From Paraburkholderia phenazinium (lineage in GTDB: Bacteria; Pseudomonadota; Gammaproteobacteria; Burkholderiales; Burkholderiaceae), in contig NZ_FSRM01000001.1 of assembly GCF_900141745.1 (NCBI RefSeq), positions 2,356,001 through 2,420,000 of the forward strand: a stretch of 64,000 nucleotides of DNA, written 5' to 3'. Within the stretch, counting starts at the first letter, position 1. The number at the start of each line of letters is the position of its first letter. Shown piece by piece: positions 8,935 through 19,230 of this stretch. The notes below the pieces were generated by a model. That model was not told the origin of the DNA, ran no database searches, and saw only the letters and a list, made by a program, of their open reading frames with translations. A program made the position numbers and the translations under genes.

Positions 8935-9935
8935 TGAACGGGATCCGGCCGGCAGCGCTTCCGGCCGCTGCGCCTGCGGCGCAATGGGATGCGCTGTGCC
9001 AGCCGGTTGTGCGCGATCTCGCCTGGCTACTGTTCAGCGCGGATCTGTTGCGCGAGCAACCACCAGTGGGGATGCTCGCCCGCGCCTTCGAAACCTCCGA
9101 CGAGCTCGCTGCCACAATCGCCTGGTTGCACGCTCTCGATGCCGATCCGACCGGGTTGCAACGCGACATCGCAGCGGCCCGCCTCACCCGTCTTGGCCGT
9201 TACGCGGAGTGTCTGCTCGCATGGTTCCTGCAGCATGGCCCCACCGCGCGTCTCATCGCGGCGAACGTACCTCTGCGGCGCGCGGGTCTGACCTTGGGTG
9301 AATGTGACTTTCTGGTGCAGACGCAAGCGGGTCGGCGTCTGCACTGGGAACTGGCCGTCAAGTGCTATCTGCACGCAGGAGACTCGCGCGCGCAACTGGC
9401 GGACTATGTCGGCCCGAATCTGCAGGACCGCTTCGATCTGAAACTGAGCCACCTGCTCGATCATCAGTTGCCGCTCAGCGCGCGCGTCGAGTTCGCCTCA
9501 CTGGGGCACGTGGGTCCGTGGGAACCGCAGATGTTTATCAAGGGCTGGCTGTTCTACCCGCTAGGGCAATGGCAACGGCACGAACGGGACGAGCCGGCCG
9601 GCGATCCCGCGGAAATCGATCCGGCCCATGCACGCGGCTGGTGGACGACGCGCACGGACTGGCCGGCTTTCGCGGCCGGCCATGCGCAGGCGTGGCGGGT
9701 TTTGCCGCGGCTAGAGTGGCTCGCGCCGCGCAGGCATGAGCCGGGGGCGGCGGAAGCGGAAGGCATTGCATTTGTCGATGCACTTGCCCTGAACGAGCGC
9801 GTGGCGCATCAAAACGGCCCGACCATGGTCGCGGCCTTCTGGATCGACGACGCGGGCCGTTGGGTCGAGCGCTCCCGTGGTTTTATCGTGCCGGACGACT
9901 GGCCGCAGAAAGCGCAGGCATTCGCGCGGCAGTGA
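8934..9935 (+). CDS. DUF1853 family protein, function unknown
   Basis: A 333-residue protein. I recognise the DUF1853 pattern: LAWLLFSADLL near the N-terminus, LGECDFLVQT, LHWELAVKCYLH, then NLQDRFDLKLSHLLDHQLPLS. The central E-x-DFLV...WELAVKxYLH block recalls the acidic/Lys core of PD-(D/E)XK nucleases, but that is my inference and the fold has not been derived here. Translation is coupled to the glycosylase by a TGATG overlap, placing it with DNA repair and tRNA/ribosome modification genes. It converges on thiD with 42 bases between. Confidence 0.8.
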   Translation: MNGIRPAALPAAAPAAQWDALCQPVVRDLAWLLFSADLLREQPPVGMLARAFETSDELAATIAWLHALDADPTGLQRDIAAARLTRLGRYAECLLAWFLQHGPTARLIAANVPLRRAGLTLGECDFLVQTQAGRRLHWELAVKCYLHAGDSRAQLADYVGPNLQDRFDLKLSHLLDHQLPLSARVEFASLGHVGPWEPQMFIKGWLFYPLGQWQRHERDEPAGDPAEIDPAHARGWWTTRTDWPAFAAGHAQAWRVLPRLEWLAPRRHEPGAAEAEGIAFVDALALNERVAHQNGPTMVAAFWIDDAGRWVERSRGFIVPDDWPQKAQAFARQ

Positions 9936-9977
9936 ACCTCAGCGGGTGCCGCTCGCAGCGACACCGGCCGGCTCAAC

Positions 9978-10784
9978 TCACCACCAGCGATAAAAATGAT
10001 GCACGGGCCCGACGCCACGGCCGACGTCGAGTTGATCGCTGGCCTCAAGCGCGCCGGTCAGATACGCCTTCGCATCCGCTACAGCAGCCGCGAGGTCGTC
10101 GCGCTGCGGGATCAGCGCCGCAATCGCCGATGACAGCGTGCAGCCGGTCCCATGCGTGTTCGTCACCGGCACGCGCCGCGCGCCGAGTCGCAGCGTGCCC
10201 GACTCCTGCACGAGCCAGTCCGGGCTGTCGGAAGCCGCGAGATGGCCGCCTTTCATCAGCACTGCGCGGGCGCCGAGCGCCCGCAACGCTTCACCTTGTT
10301 CGATCATGCCTGCTTCGTCGATGGCAGCGGTAAGGCCCAGTAAGGCAGCCGCTTCCGGCAGATTCGGCGTCAGCAGGTCGGCGAGCGGCAGCAACTCGTC
10401 GCGCACCACGGCAACCGCGTCGGGTAACAGCAGCGCGTGATTGCTCTTGGAGATCATCACGGTATCGAGCACGACGTGCTTCGGCCGATGGCGCCGTAGC
10501 GCCTCGGCGACAGCCCGCGCCACCTCGGCGTTCGCTAGCATGCCGATCTTCACCGCGTCGATGCGGATATCGTCGAAGACCGCGTCGAGTTGCGCCGTGA
10601 CGAATGCCGGCTCGGGCGTATGAATCGCCGTCACGCCGCGTGTGTTTTGCGCCGTCAGCGCGGTAATCACGCTCGCGCCGTAGGCACCGAGCGCCGAAAA
10701 GGCTTTGAGGTCGGCCTGAATGCCGGCGCCGCCGCCGGAGTCGGAGCCGGCGATCGTCAGGACGTTGGGAATCCGTTGAGTCAT
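9978..10784 (-). CDS. thiD: hydroxymethylpyrimidine / phosphomethylpyrimidine kinase
   Basis: A 268-residue ribokinase-fold enzyme that phosphorylates HMP and HMP-P for thiamine synthesis. VLTIAGSDSGGGAGIQADLK and TALTAQNTRGV are the N-terminal substrate segments; NTHGTGCTLSSAIAA is the anion-hole/catalytic Asp-equivalent motif of the family. It lies 15 bases after lplT on the same strand, with no room for a TPP riboswitch in the gap, so it is probably read from the lplT transcript. thiC and thiE are not in this window. Confidence 0.96.
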   Translation of the reverse strand: MTQRIPNVLTIAGSDSGGGAGIQADLKAFSALGAYGASVITALTAQNTRGVTAIHTPEPAFVTAQLDAVFDDIRIDAVKIGMLANAEVARAVAEALRRHRPKHVVLDTVMISKSNHALLLPDAVAVVRDELLPLADLLTPNLPEAAALLGLTAAIDEAGMIEQGEALRALGARAVLMKGGHLAASDSPDWLVQESGTLRLGARRVPVTNTHGTGCTLSSAIAALIPQRDDLAAAVADAKAYLTGALEASDQLDVGRGVGPVHHFYRWW

Positions 10785-10799
10785 GAAAGTGCTGCTGCG

Positions 10800-12107
10800 T
10801 CAGTGTTTCACTTCGCCGATCAGCGCGACCGAGTCGAACGCGCGCTGGTTCGCCTGGTGGCGCCGCATCACGAACCACATCATCACGCACACGAAGGTGC
10901 CGAACAGCACGATAACCGCCGACACCGGCACGTCGAGCCACACCAGCACCGCGTACAGGCACAGCATTACGAGCACCGAGAGGTTTTCGTTGAAGTTTTG
11001 CACAGCGATAGAGTGACCCGCGGAAAGCAGCACGTGGCCGCGATGCTGCAACAGCGCATTCATCGGTACCACGAAAAATCCCGACAGGCCGCCAACGATC
11101 ATCAGGAAAATATACGCAAGGATCAGATAGCCCGACACGTGCATATGGCCGAAGTAAAAGCCCCAATGAGCGGGAAACAGGTTGCGCGTATAGAAGGCCA
11201 TCATCATCACCGCGATGCCCATCGCGATGCCGACCGGCAATACCGAAAGGGACTTCTTGAGCGGCACGCGCGAGGCCGCGAAGATCGCGCCCGCTGCCAC
11301 GCCGACGGCCACGACCGCCTGCAGGATCGCGCCTTCGGACAACGACATGCCGAGCGACACTTCGGCCCACTTCAGCACGATGAACTGCAGCGTCGCGCCG
11401 GCACCCCAGAACAGCGTGGTGACCGCGAGCGAGATCTGTCCCAGCTTGTCGTGCCAGAGAATCAGGAAGCAGTCCGCAAAATCGGTGACGAGCTTGACTG
11501 GGCCTCGCTCCTGTTTCGGATAGCGGGCACCGGTGTCGGGAATGCGCAGATTGAAGAGTGCGGCGACCACGTAGATCGCCATGATCACCAGCATGGCCGC
11601 TTCGGCTGGCGTGTCGACGGTCGGAATGTGGTGCTTGAGAATGTGCGAGGCGATATGCGGGCTGATCAACGCACCGCCTAATACGGTGCCAAGAATGATC
11701 GAACCGACCGTGGTGCCTTCGATCCAGCCGTTGGCGGCGACGAGGCGGTCAGGCGGCAGCAGTTCGGTGAGGATGCCGTATTTGGCGGGCGAGTAGGCCG
11801 CTGCCCCAAAGCCGACGATACCGTACGCAATCAATGGATGCGCGCCGATCAGCATCGTGAAGCAGCCGACCACCTTGATGGTATTGGTGACGAACATGAC
11901 ACGCCCTTTCGGACGCGAATCGGCGAAGGCGCCGACGAAGGCAGCGAGGACGACGTACGACAGCACAAAGAACAACTTGAGCAGCGGCGTCATCCAGTTT
12001 GGGGCGTGAAGATCTTTCAGCAGTGCAATTGCAGCGATCAGAAGCGCATTGTCGGCCAGCGACGAAAAAAACTGCGCGGCCATGATGGTGTAAAAACCTT
12101 TTTTCAT
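10800..12107 (-). CDS. lplT: lysophospholipid transporter LplT (MFS)
   Basis: A 435-residue MFS permease with about 12 hydrophobic segments. It begins KKGFYTIMAAQFFSSLADNA, very close to the LplT family start, and has the loop DSRPKGRVMF after TM2. LplT flips lysophospholipids into the cytoplasm for re-acylation. In enterobacteria it sits beside the acyltransferase gene aas; here no acyltransferase is adjacent and the partner is thiD. The ATG at 12107 matches the family start; an upstream in-frame Met adds 30 poorly conserved residues. Confidence 0.9.
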   Translation of the reverse strand: MKKGFYTIMAAQFFSSLADNALLIAAIALLKDLHAPNWMTPLLKLFFVLSYVVLAAFVGAFADSRPKGRVMFVTNTIKVVGCFTMLIGAHPLIAYGIVGFGAAAYSPAKYGILTELLPPDRLVAANGWIEGTTVGSIILGTVLGGALISPHIASHILKHHIPTVDTPAEAAMLVIMAIYVVAALFNLRIPDTGARYPKQERGPVKLVTDFADCFLILWHDKLGQISLAVTTLFWGAGATLQFIVLKWAEVSLGMSLSEGAILQAVVAVGVAAGAIFAASRVPLKKSLSVLPVGIAMGIAVMMMAFYTRNLFPAHWGFYFGHMHVSGYLILAYIFLMIVGGLSGFFVVPMNALLQHRGHVLLSAGHSIAVQNFNENLSVLVMLCLYAVLVWLDVPVSAVIVLFGTFVCVMMWFVMRRHQANQRAFDSVALIGEVKH

Positions 12108-12325
12108 CTGATGCGATGCTGTCCTCGCTGCGGTCTGTCCGCCCCGGCCGTGTGCAAGGCGTCCGGGCTTATGCCGTTCGAAATGGGTTGTGCGCACGGC
12201 TTTATATCACGAAAATAGCTGGATTCGGACTAGCAGAATCCTTGATCGCACCGCCCAGCGGGCTCCTGAGCGCTGAAAACGCACTGTAAGCTCCTGATTC
12301 GCAAGCGTCTTTACGAAAACATCCC

Positions 12326-13396
12326 ATGCCGCGCCCCCTCTCAGCCACGATTCACACCGCAGCGCTCGCCAATAACCTCGCCGTCGTCCGTCGTTATGCC
12401 CCAAATTCGAAAATCTGGGCTGTCGTCAAAGCCAATGCTTACGGACATGGCCTCGCAAGAGCCTTTCCCGGTTTACGCGCAACGGACGGCTTTGGATTGC
12501 TCGACCTCGAAGAAGCCGTGAAGTTGCGTGAATTGGGCTGGGCCGGGCCAATTCTTTTGCTCGAAGGCTTTTTTCGCCCCACCGACATTGATGTGATCGA
12601 TCGTTACAGCCTCAGCACGGCGCTGCATTCGGACGAACAGTTGCGCATGCTGGAAATGGCGCGCCTGTCTAAACCCGTCAATATCCAGCTGAAAATGAAT
12701 AGCGGCATGAATCGCCTCGGCTATACGCCGGAGCGGTTCCGGGCGGCGTGGGAGAGGGCGCGTGCGTGTCAGGGAGTGGGTCAGATTACGCTGATGACGC
12801 ATTTCTCGGACGCTGACAGCGACCGCGGCGTTGCCCATCAGATGGACACGTTCGAGCGCGGCGCGCAGGGCATCGCGGGGGCACGCAGTCTCGCCAACTC
12901 GGCGGCCACGCTATGGCACCCGTCGTCGCATTTCGACTGGGTGCGCCCGGGCATCATTCTGTACGGTGCTTCACCGTCGGGCTTCACCGCTGCGATCGAG
13001 GGTACGGGACTGCAACCCGCCATGACGCTCGCCTCGGAGCTGATCGCGGTGCAGAACGTCGCCGAGGGCCAGACCGTCGGTTATGGCTCGATTTTCAAGG
13101 CGCGCAGCCCGATGCGCATCGGCGTGGTGGCGTGCGGTTATGCGGACGGCTATCCGCGAGTTGCGCCGGATGGCACGCCGGTGATCGTCGATGGGATACG
13201 GACACGGGTCGTCGGCCGGGTGTCGATGGATATGCTGACCGTCGACCTGACGCCGTGCCCGACGGCCGGTGTCGGTTCGCGCGTCGAGTTGTGGGGCAAC
13301 GCACTGCCGATCGACGACGTCGCCAAGGCGTGCGGCACCATTGGCTACGAGCTGATGTGTGCGGTGGCGCCGCGCGTGCCGGTGCGAGCGGAATAG
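12326..13396 (+). CDS. alr: alanine racemase
   Basis: A 356-residue PLP enzyme converting L- to D-alanine for peptidoglycan. [16 protein letters not shown] contains the PLP-binding Lys; [17 protein letters not shown]-like [21 protein letters not shown] and the C-terminal [13 protein letters not shown] (with the substrate-contact Met) are all present. Length matches the DadX/Alr type. The ATG at 12326 begins the family match. radA follows eight bases after the stop. In Burkholderia one Alr-type gene is common, but I cannot say whether this is the biosynthetic or catabolic form. Confidence 0.96.
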   Translation: MPRPLSATIHTAALANNLAVVRRYAPNSKIWAVVKANAYGHGLARAFPGLRATDGFGLLDLEEAVKLRELGWAGPILLLEGFFRPTDIDVIDRYSLSTALHSDEQLRMLEMARLSKPVNIQLKMNSGMNRLGYTPERFRAAWERARACQGVGQITLMTHFSDADSDRGVAHQMDTFERGAQGIAGARSLANSAATLWHPSSHFDWVRPGIILYGASPSGFTAAIEGTGLQPAMTLASELIAVQNVAEGQTVGYGSIFKARSPMRIGVVACGYADGYPRVAPDGTPVIVDGIRTRVVGRVSMDMLTVDLTPCPTAGVGSRVELWGNALPIDDVAKACGTIGYELMCAVAPRVPVRAE

Positions 13397-13404
13397 GCGG
13401 GCGC

Positions 13405-14781
13405 GTGGCTAAACCGAAGACGATGTACACCTGCACCGAATGTGGCGGGCAGGCGCCCAAGTGGCAGGGTCAGTGCCCGGCATGTCATGCATGGAATACG
13501 CTGGTAGAGACGGTGGCCGAGTCGCCGTCCGCGCACCGCTTCCAGTCGCTCGCCAAAAGTGCCCCAGTGCAGCGCCTCGCGGATATCGAGGCGTCGGACG
13601 TGCCGCGCTTTTCGACCGGCGTCAGCGAATTCGATCGCGTGCTGGGCGGCGGCCTGGTGCCGGGCGGGGTGGTGCTGATCGGTGGCGATCCGGGAATCGG
13701 CAAATCGACCTTGTTGCTGCAGTCGCTCGGGGAAATCGCCCACGAGCGGCGCGCGCTTTATATCAGCGGCGAAGAATCGGCTGCGCAGATTGCGTTGCGG
13801 GCGCAACGGCTTTCGCTGCTCGATCCCGGCTCCAAGGCCAGTGAACTCAGACTACTCGCCGAGATCCAGCTCGAAAAAATCCAGGCGACCATCGAAAGCG
13901 AACGGCCCGAGGTCGCCGTGATCGATTCGATCCAGACGGTCTACTCCGAGGCGCTTACGTCGGCACCAGGCTCGGTCGCGCAGGTGCGCGAATGCGCGGC
14001 GCAATTGACGCGGATTGCCAAACAATCCGGCACCGCGATCATCATGGTCGGCCACGTGACCAAGGAAGGCAATCTGGCGGGCCCGCGGGTGCTCGAGCAT
14101 ATCGTCGACACCGTCCTGTATTTTGAAGGCGACACGCATTCGTCGTTCCGCCTTGTGCGCGCGTTCAAGAACCGCTTCGGCGCAGTCAACGAACTCGGTG
14201 TGTTCGCCATGACCGAGCGCGGACTGCGCGGTGTGGCAAATCCGTCGGCGCTGTTTCTCTCGCAGCACGAGCAGGTCGTGCCTGGCTCGTGCGTGCTGGT
14301 GACGCAGGAAGGCTCGCGGCCGCTGCTCGTCGAAGTGCAGGCGCTGGTGGATGCGGCCAATGTGCCGAATCCACGCCGTCTCGCGGTGGGGCTGGAGCAG
14401 AACCGTCTGGCGATGCTGCTGGCGGTGCTGCATCGGCACGCCGGGATCGCCTGCTTCGATCAGGACGTCTTTCTGAACGCCGTGGGCGGCGTCAAGATCA
14501 CGGAGCCAGCGGCGGACCTCGCGGTGCTGCTGGCGATTCACTCGTCAATGCGTAACAAACCACTACCCAAGGGTTTGATCGTGTTCGGCGAAGTGGGGCT
14601 CGCCGGAGAGATCCGGCCCTCGCCGCGCGGCCAGGACCGCCTCAAGGAAGCGGCCAAGCTGGGCTTCTCGATCGCGTTGATTCCTAAGGCGAATGCGCCG
14701 AAACAGCCGATCGACGGCTTACAGGTTATTGCGGTAGACCGGCTCGAACAGGCTATCGACCGTATCAGAACGCTAGAGTAG
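13405..14781 (+). CDS. radA: DNA repair protein RadA
   Basis: A 458-residue RecA-related helicase that promotes branch migration in recombination. N-terminal zinc finger C-x2-C...C-x2-C (YTCTECGG, GQCPACHAW), Walker A GGDPGIGKSTLLLQ, the family-specific FKNRFGAVNELGVF motif, and a Lon-like C-terminal domain (GEVGLAGEIRPS). The start is GTG at 13405: family similarity begins with AKPKTMYTCTECGG, and an open frame further upstream runs antiphase through alr. It is translationally close to alr (eight bases). Confidence 0.97.
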   Translation: MAKPKTMYTCTECGGQAPKWQGQCPACHAWNTLVETVAESPSAHRFQSLAKSAPVQRLADIEASDVPRFSTGVSEFDRVLGGGLVPGGVVLIGGDPGIGKSTLLLQSLGEIAHERRALYISGEESAAQIALRAQRLSLLDPGSKASELRLLAEIQLEKIQATIESERPEVAVIDSIQTVYSEALTSAPGSVAQVRECAAQLTRIAKQSGTAIIMVGHVTKEGNLAGPRVLEHIVDTVLYFEGDTHSSFRLVRAFKNRFGAVNELGVFAMTERGLRGVANPSALFLSQHEQVVPGSCVLVTQEGSRPLLVEVQALVDAANVPNPRRLAVGLEQNRLAMLLAVLHRHAGIACFDQDVFLNAVGGVKITEPAADLAVLLAIHSSMRNKPLPKGLIVFGEVGLAGEIRPSPRGQDRLKEAAKLGFSIALIPKANAPKQPIDGLQVIAVDRLEQAIDRIRTLE

Positions 14782-14922
14782 GCGTCGTTTGCGGAGCATT
14801 TTTGCAGCAGGCGCCGCGTAATGCTCCGTAAATAACCGCGTATTGGATGTAACCCACGCAACACTCGTATTCCCTAAGCTGGTCAGGTCTGCCATCCCTC
14901 TTGAGCGGAAAAGGATCGCGCC

Positions 14923-15186
14923 TTGAAACAGTCTCACGAAACAGTGCCCGAGCGTCCCATGCAAGTCCGCGGTTGCCGCGTGTCTGCGCCCATCCGCCAG
15001 CCTTGGGGTGGCGCGTGCCGGATCGTCGAATGGATCGACACCACGGGCCAGATTTCGCGCCGCGTCGTGGCTGAAAACGTCACCGCGGATGAAGTGCGTG
15101 CCACCATCGACCGTCACGTCGAGGGACGGAAATACATGTTGTACGACGACGAACGGGCGCCGCGTCAGACTTTGCCGCGGCGTTAA
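14923..15186 (+). CDS. small conserved hypothetical protein (DUF2866-like)
   Basis: An 87-residue soluble basic protein. I think it belongs to DUF2866, a small family I associate with Burkholderia, but this is from memory. It has QVRGCRVSAPIRQPWGG, RIVEWIDTTGQISRRVVAEN and a conserved-looking GRKYMLYDDER end. The start is TTG at 14923 with AAGGA seven bases upstream; an ATG at 14959 is the alternative and would drop 12 residues. It lies 141 bases after radA. No function can be assigned. Confidence 0.7.
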   Translation: MKQSHETVPERPMQVRGCRVSAPIRQPWGGACRIVEWIDTTGQISRRVVAENVTADEVRATIDRHVEGRKYMLYDDERAPRQTLPRR

Positions 15187-15275
15187 ATGCGGCGAGGCGG
15201 GGGCTGCAGGCTGGAGCTAGGTGCTGCCTGGGCTGGACCTGTGCCTGCGCCTGAGGCCTGCGATCTGATTCGCCT

Positions 15276-16361
15276 TTAGCCTGGCCGCCCGTCTCCGTCA
15301 TCGGCCGCTTCACTGGCTTCTTCGTCCGCGCCGGGTTCCGCTTTGGGATTGAATAGCGGATGTTGGGCTGCCTCCGCTGGTCTCAGCACCGGCGACACAC
15401 AGCAATCGAGCGGTTCCAGCAAGCGCACCCAATCTTCCAGCGGACGGCCAGCGATCAGGGTGGTCATGTCCTGTATCAGCGCGAGCGCATCGGGTCCGCC
15501 GATGGCCTGCCCCACGCTCCAATGCCGATACGCCCATTCCGGACGATCAAGCGCGTGGCACAGCGTTTCCCAGAACTTGAGTTCGAGCGCTCCGACCGCG
15601 AGCCAGCGGCCGTCCTGCGTCCGATACAGGTTGTAGCAGGCCACACCACCGTTCAGCAGACCACCGCCGGCTGGCGGCGCGTCGCCGTCGTTGGCGAGCG
15701 AGACACGGGCGAGGAAGTTGTTCGCGTGGGTGGCGTGTGTCATCGATACGTCGACGAAGCGGCCGTTGCCGCCGCGTGCCACCTGCCACAGCGCCGCGAG
15801 AATCTGCTCGACCGCGCTTGCGGCGCCGCCCAGCAGATCGGCAATCTGGAAGTTCGGCAGGATCGGCGCGCCGTCGCGCGCCGCCAGTTGCTCGAGGACG
15901 CCTGCGTAGCTGACGTAATTCAGATCGTGGCCGGCCTGACGGGCGAAGGGGCCCGTCGAACCGTAGCCGGTGATAGCGCAGTAGACGAGCTTCGGATTGA
16001 GCACGCTCAGGTTGTCGTAGCCGATGTCCAGCCGGTCCATCACGCCCGGCCGGAAGCTCTCGATCAGCACGTCGGCTTCCCGGGCCAGCGCGCGCAGTAC
16101 GGTGCGTCCCGCTTCGGACTTGAGGTCGAGGCGCGTCTCGCGCTTGCCGCGGTTGACCATGCGATAGAAGGCGCCGGGACGGCCGGCGACCCGGTCGCTC
16201 GAGGCCTGCAGCATCGTGCGCGTCGGGTCCCCGGCGCCCGGGGCTTCGATCTTCAGTACATCCGCGCCCATTTCCGCGAGACGCAGAGCCGCGACCGGGC
16301 CGGGCAGCAGGCGCGTCAGGTCAAGGACGCGCAGGCCATGCAATGCAGCGGGAGACGTCAA
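15276..16361 (-). CDS. CoA-transferase family III protein, alpha-methylacyl-CoA racemase-like
   Basis: A 361-residue CaiB/BaiF superfamily protein. LRVLDLTRLLPGPVAALRLAEMGADVLKIE is reflected in separate pieces LDLTRLLPGP and LAEMGADVLKIE; ITGYGSTGPFARQAGHDLNY carries the His of the racemase type and IADLLGGA the Asp position, favouring a 2-methylacyl-CoA racemase over a formyl/succinyl transferase. It would act in branched-chain or sterol side-chain acyl-CoA breakdown. The start is taken as TTG at 16361 with GGAGG six bases upstream; another TTG at 16367 is too close to that site. No neighbouring beta-oxidation gene. Confidence 0.88.
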   Translation of the reverse strand: MTSPAALHGLRVLDLTRLLPGPVAALRLAEMGADVLKIEAPGAGDPTRTMLQASSDRVAGRPGAFYRMVNRGKRETRLDLKSEAGRTVLRALAREADVLIESFRPGVMDRLDIGYDNLSVLNPKLVYCAITGYGSTGPFARQAGHDLNYVSYAGVLEQLAARDGAPILPNFQIADLLGGAASAVEQILAALWQVARGGNGRFVDVSMTHATHANNFLARVSLANDGDAPPAGGGLLNGGVACYNLYRTQDGRWLAVGALELKFWETLCHALDRPEWAYRHWSVGQAIGGPDALALIQDMTTLIAGRPLEDWVRLLEPLDCCVSPVLRPAEAAQHPLFNPKAEPGADEEASEAADDGDGRPG

Positions 16362-16508
16362 TGCCAACCTCCTCTCTCTGGAAAACGCCAGACCACCCAA
16401 AGTTTGCCGCCCCGCAGTAAGTCCCCTTGGGGGCGCGCCTCCGGGCACTAGCGCGAAGCGACAGGGCGGGGCGCTTGTTCTGAAGCCGGCGCGCCCAGCG
16501 CAGCGTCC

Positions 16509-18479
<1,971 letters not shown>

Positions 18480-18601
18480 TAAGAGGGGCCGGCTTGGAAA
18501 AAACGCTATTTTAGACCGCCGGAGGCTAGCCAGGCATCGGCCATTCGGCTAACTGTGCAAGTAGGGCTTTTAGCTTAGACTGACGCCTTTCACCACTATG
18601 T

Positions 18602-18668
18602 TGCATGGGACTGGAGTCAGCGCTTTGCATGGGACCGGAGTAGCGCGCTAAAGAGCGAACTCGGGGGG
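18602..18668 (-). repeat. dispersed palindromic repeat, copy A (with a partial tandem copy)
   Basis: Read on the minus strand this contains GAGTTCGCTC TTTAGC GCGCTA CTCCGG TCCCATGC, then a second half copy ending CTGACTCCAGTCCCATGC. The forward strand shows the tandem parts as GCATGGGACTGGAGT (18603-18617) and GCATGGGACCGGAGT (18627-18641). The same block pattern occurs at 61565-61600 on the plus strand. It lies in the gap between yheS and gpx, about 40 bases before the gpx ribosome-binding site. Confidence 0.6.
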
Positions 18669-18708
18669 CATCTGAAGCGCTAGAATCCGGTCGACAACGG
18701 AGGGGACC

Positions 18709-19188
18709 ATGACGTCAATTTATTCGTTCTCGGCGCGCACGCTCGGCGGCGAGGAGGTGAGTCTTGACCGTTATCGCGGCAAGGTGCTGCTGATCGTCAA
18801 TACGGCGAGCGAGTGCGGCTTCACTCCGCAATATGCGGGGCTTCAGAAACTGTACGAAACCTACGTGGGGCGCGACTTCGAGATTCTCGGCTTCCCGTGC
18901 AACCAGTTCGGCAAACAGGAGCCGGGTGACGCAACGCAGATCGGCAGCTTCTGCGAGAAGAACTACGGCGTGAGCTTCCCGATGTTCGACAAGATCGACG
19001 TGAACGGTGCCAACGCCCACCCGCTGTACCGCTATCTGACCGGTGAGGCGCCCGGTCTGCTGGGGCTGGAGGGTATCAAGTGGAATTTCACCAAGTTTCT
19101 GGTGAGCCGTGATGGCACAGTCGTCAAACGCTATGCACCTGTGACCAAACCCGAATCGATTACCGGCGAGATCGAAAAGCTGCTTTAG
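18709..19188 (+). CDS. glutathione peroxidase
   Basis: A 159-residue protein of the GPx/BtuE family, reducing peroxides with glutathione or thioredoxin. The catalytic cysteine is Cys36 in VNTASECGFTPQY; the Gln in GFPCNQFGKQEP and the Trp in KWNFTKFLV complete the tetrad. It is a Cys, not selenocysteine, enzyme and of the short monomeric type. AACGGAGGGG lies just before the ATG at 18709. The repeat copy A sits immediately upstream. It converges on cls. Confidence 0.96.
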   Translation: MTSIYSFSARTLGGEEVSLDRYRGKVLLIVNTASECGFTPQYAGLQKLYETYVGRDFEILGFPCNQFGKQEPGDATQIGSFCEKNYGVSFPMFDKIDVNGANAHPLYRYLTGEAPGLLGLEGIKWNFTKFLVSRDGTVVKRYAPVTKPESITGEIEKLL

Positions 19189-19230
19189 GGGCGGGCGGCG
19201 GCGCCTGCGCAACACAGGCGATTCCGGCTC

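Noticed and set aside
10785..10799. Possible TPP riboswitch before thiD
   Set aside because: The gap to lplT is only 15 bases, too short for a thi-box.
12222..12243. Small hairpin GGATTC/GAATCC upstream of alr
   Set aside because: Six-base arms with a nine-base loop and no T run; too weak to call a terminator or riboswitch.
19202..19220. Hairpin CGCCTG/CAGGCG between gpx and cls
   Set aside because: Six-base stem without a T tract; may help termination but is not distinctive.
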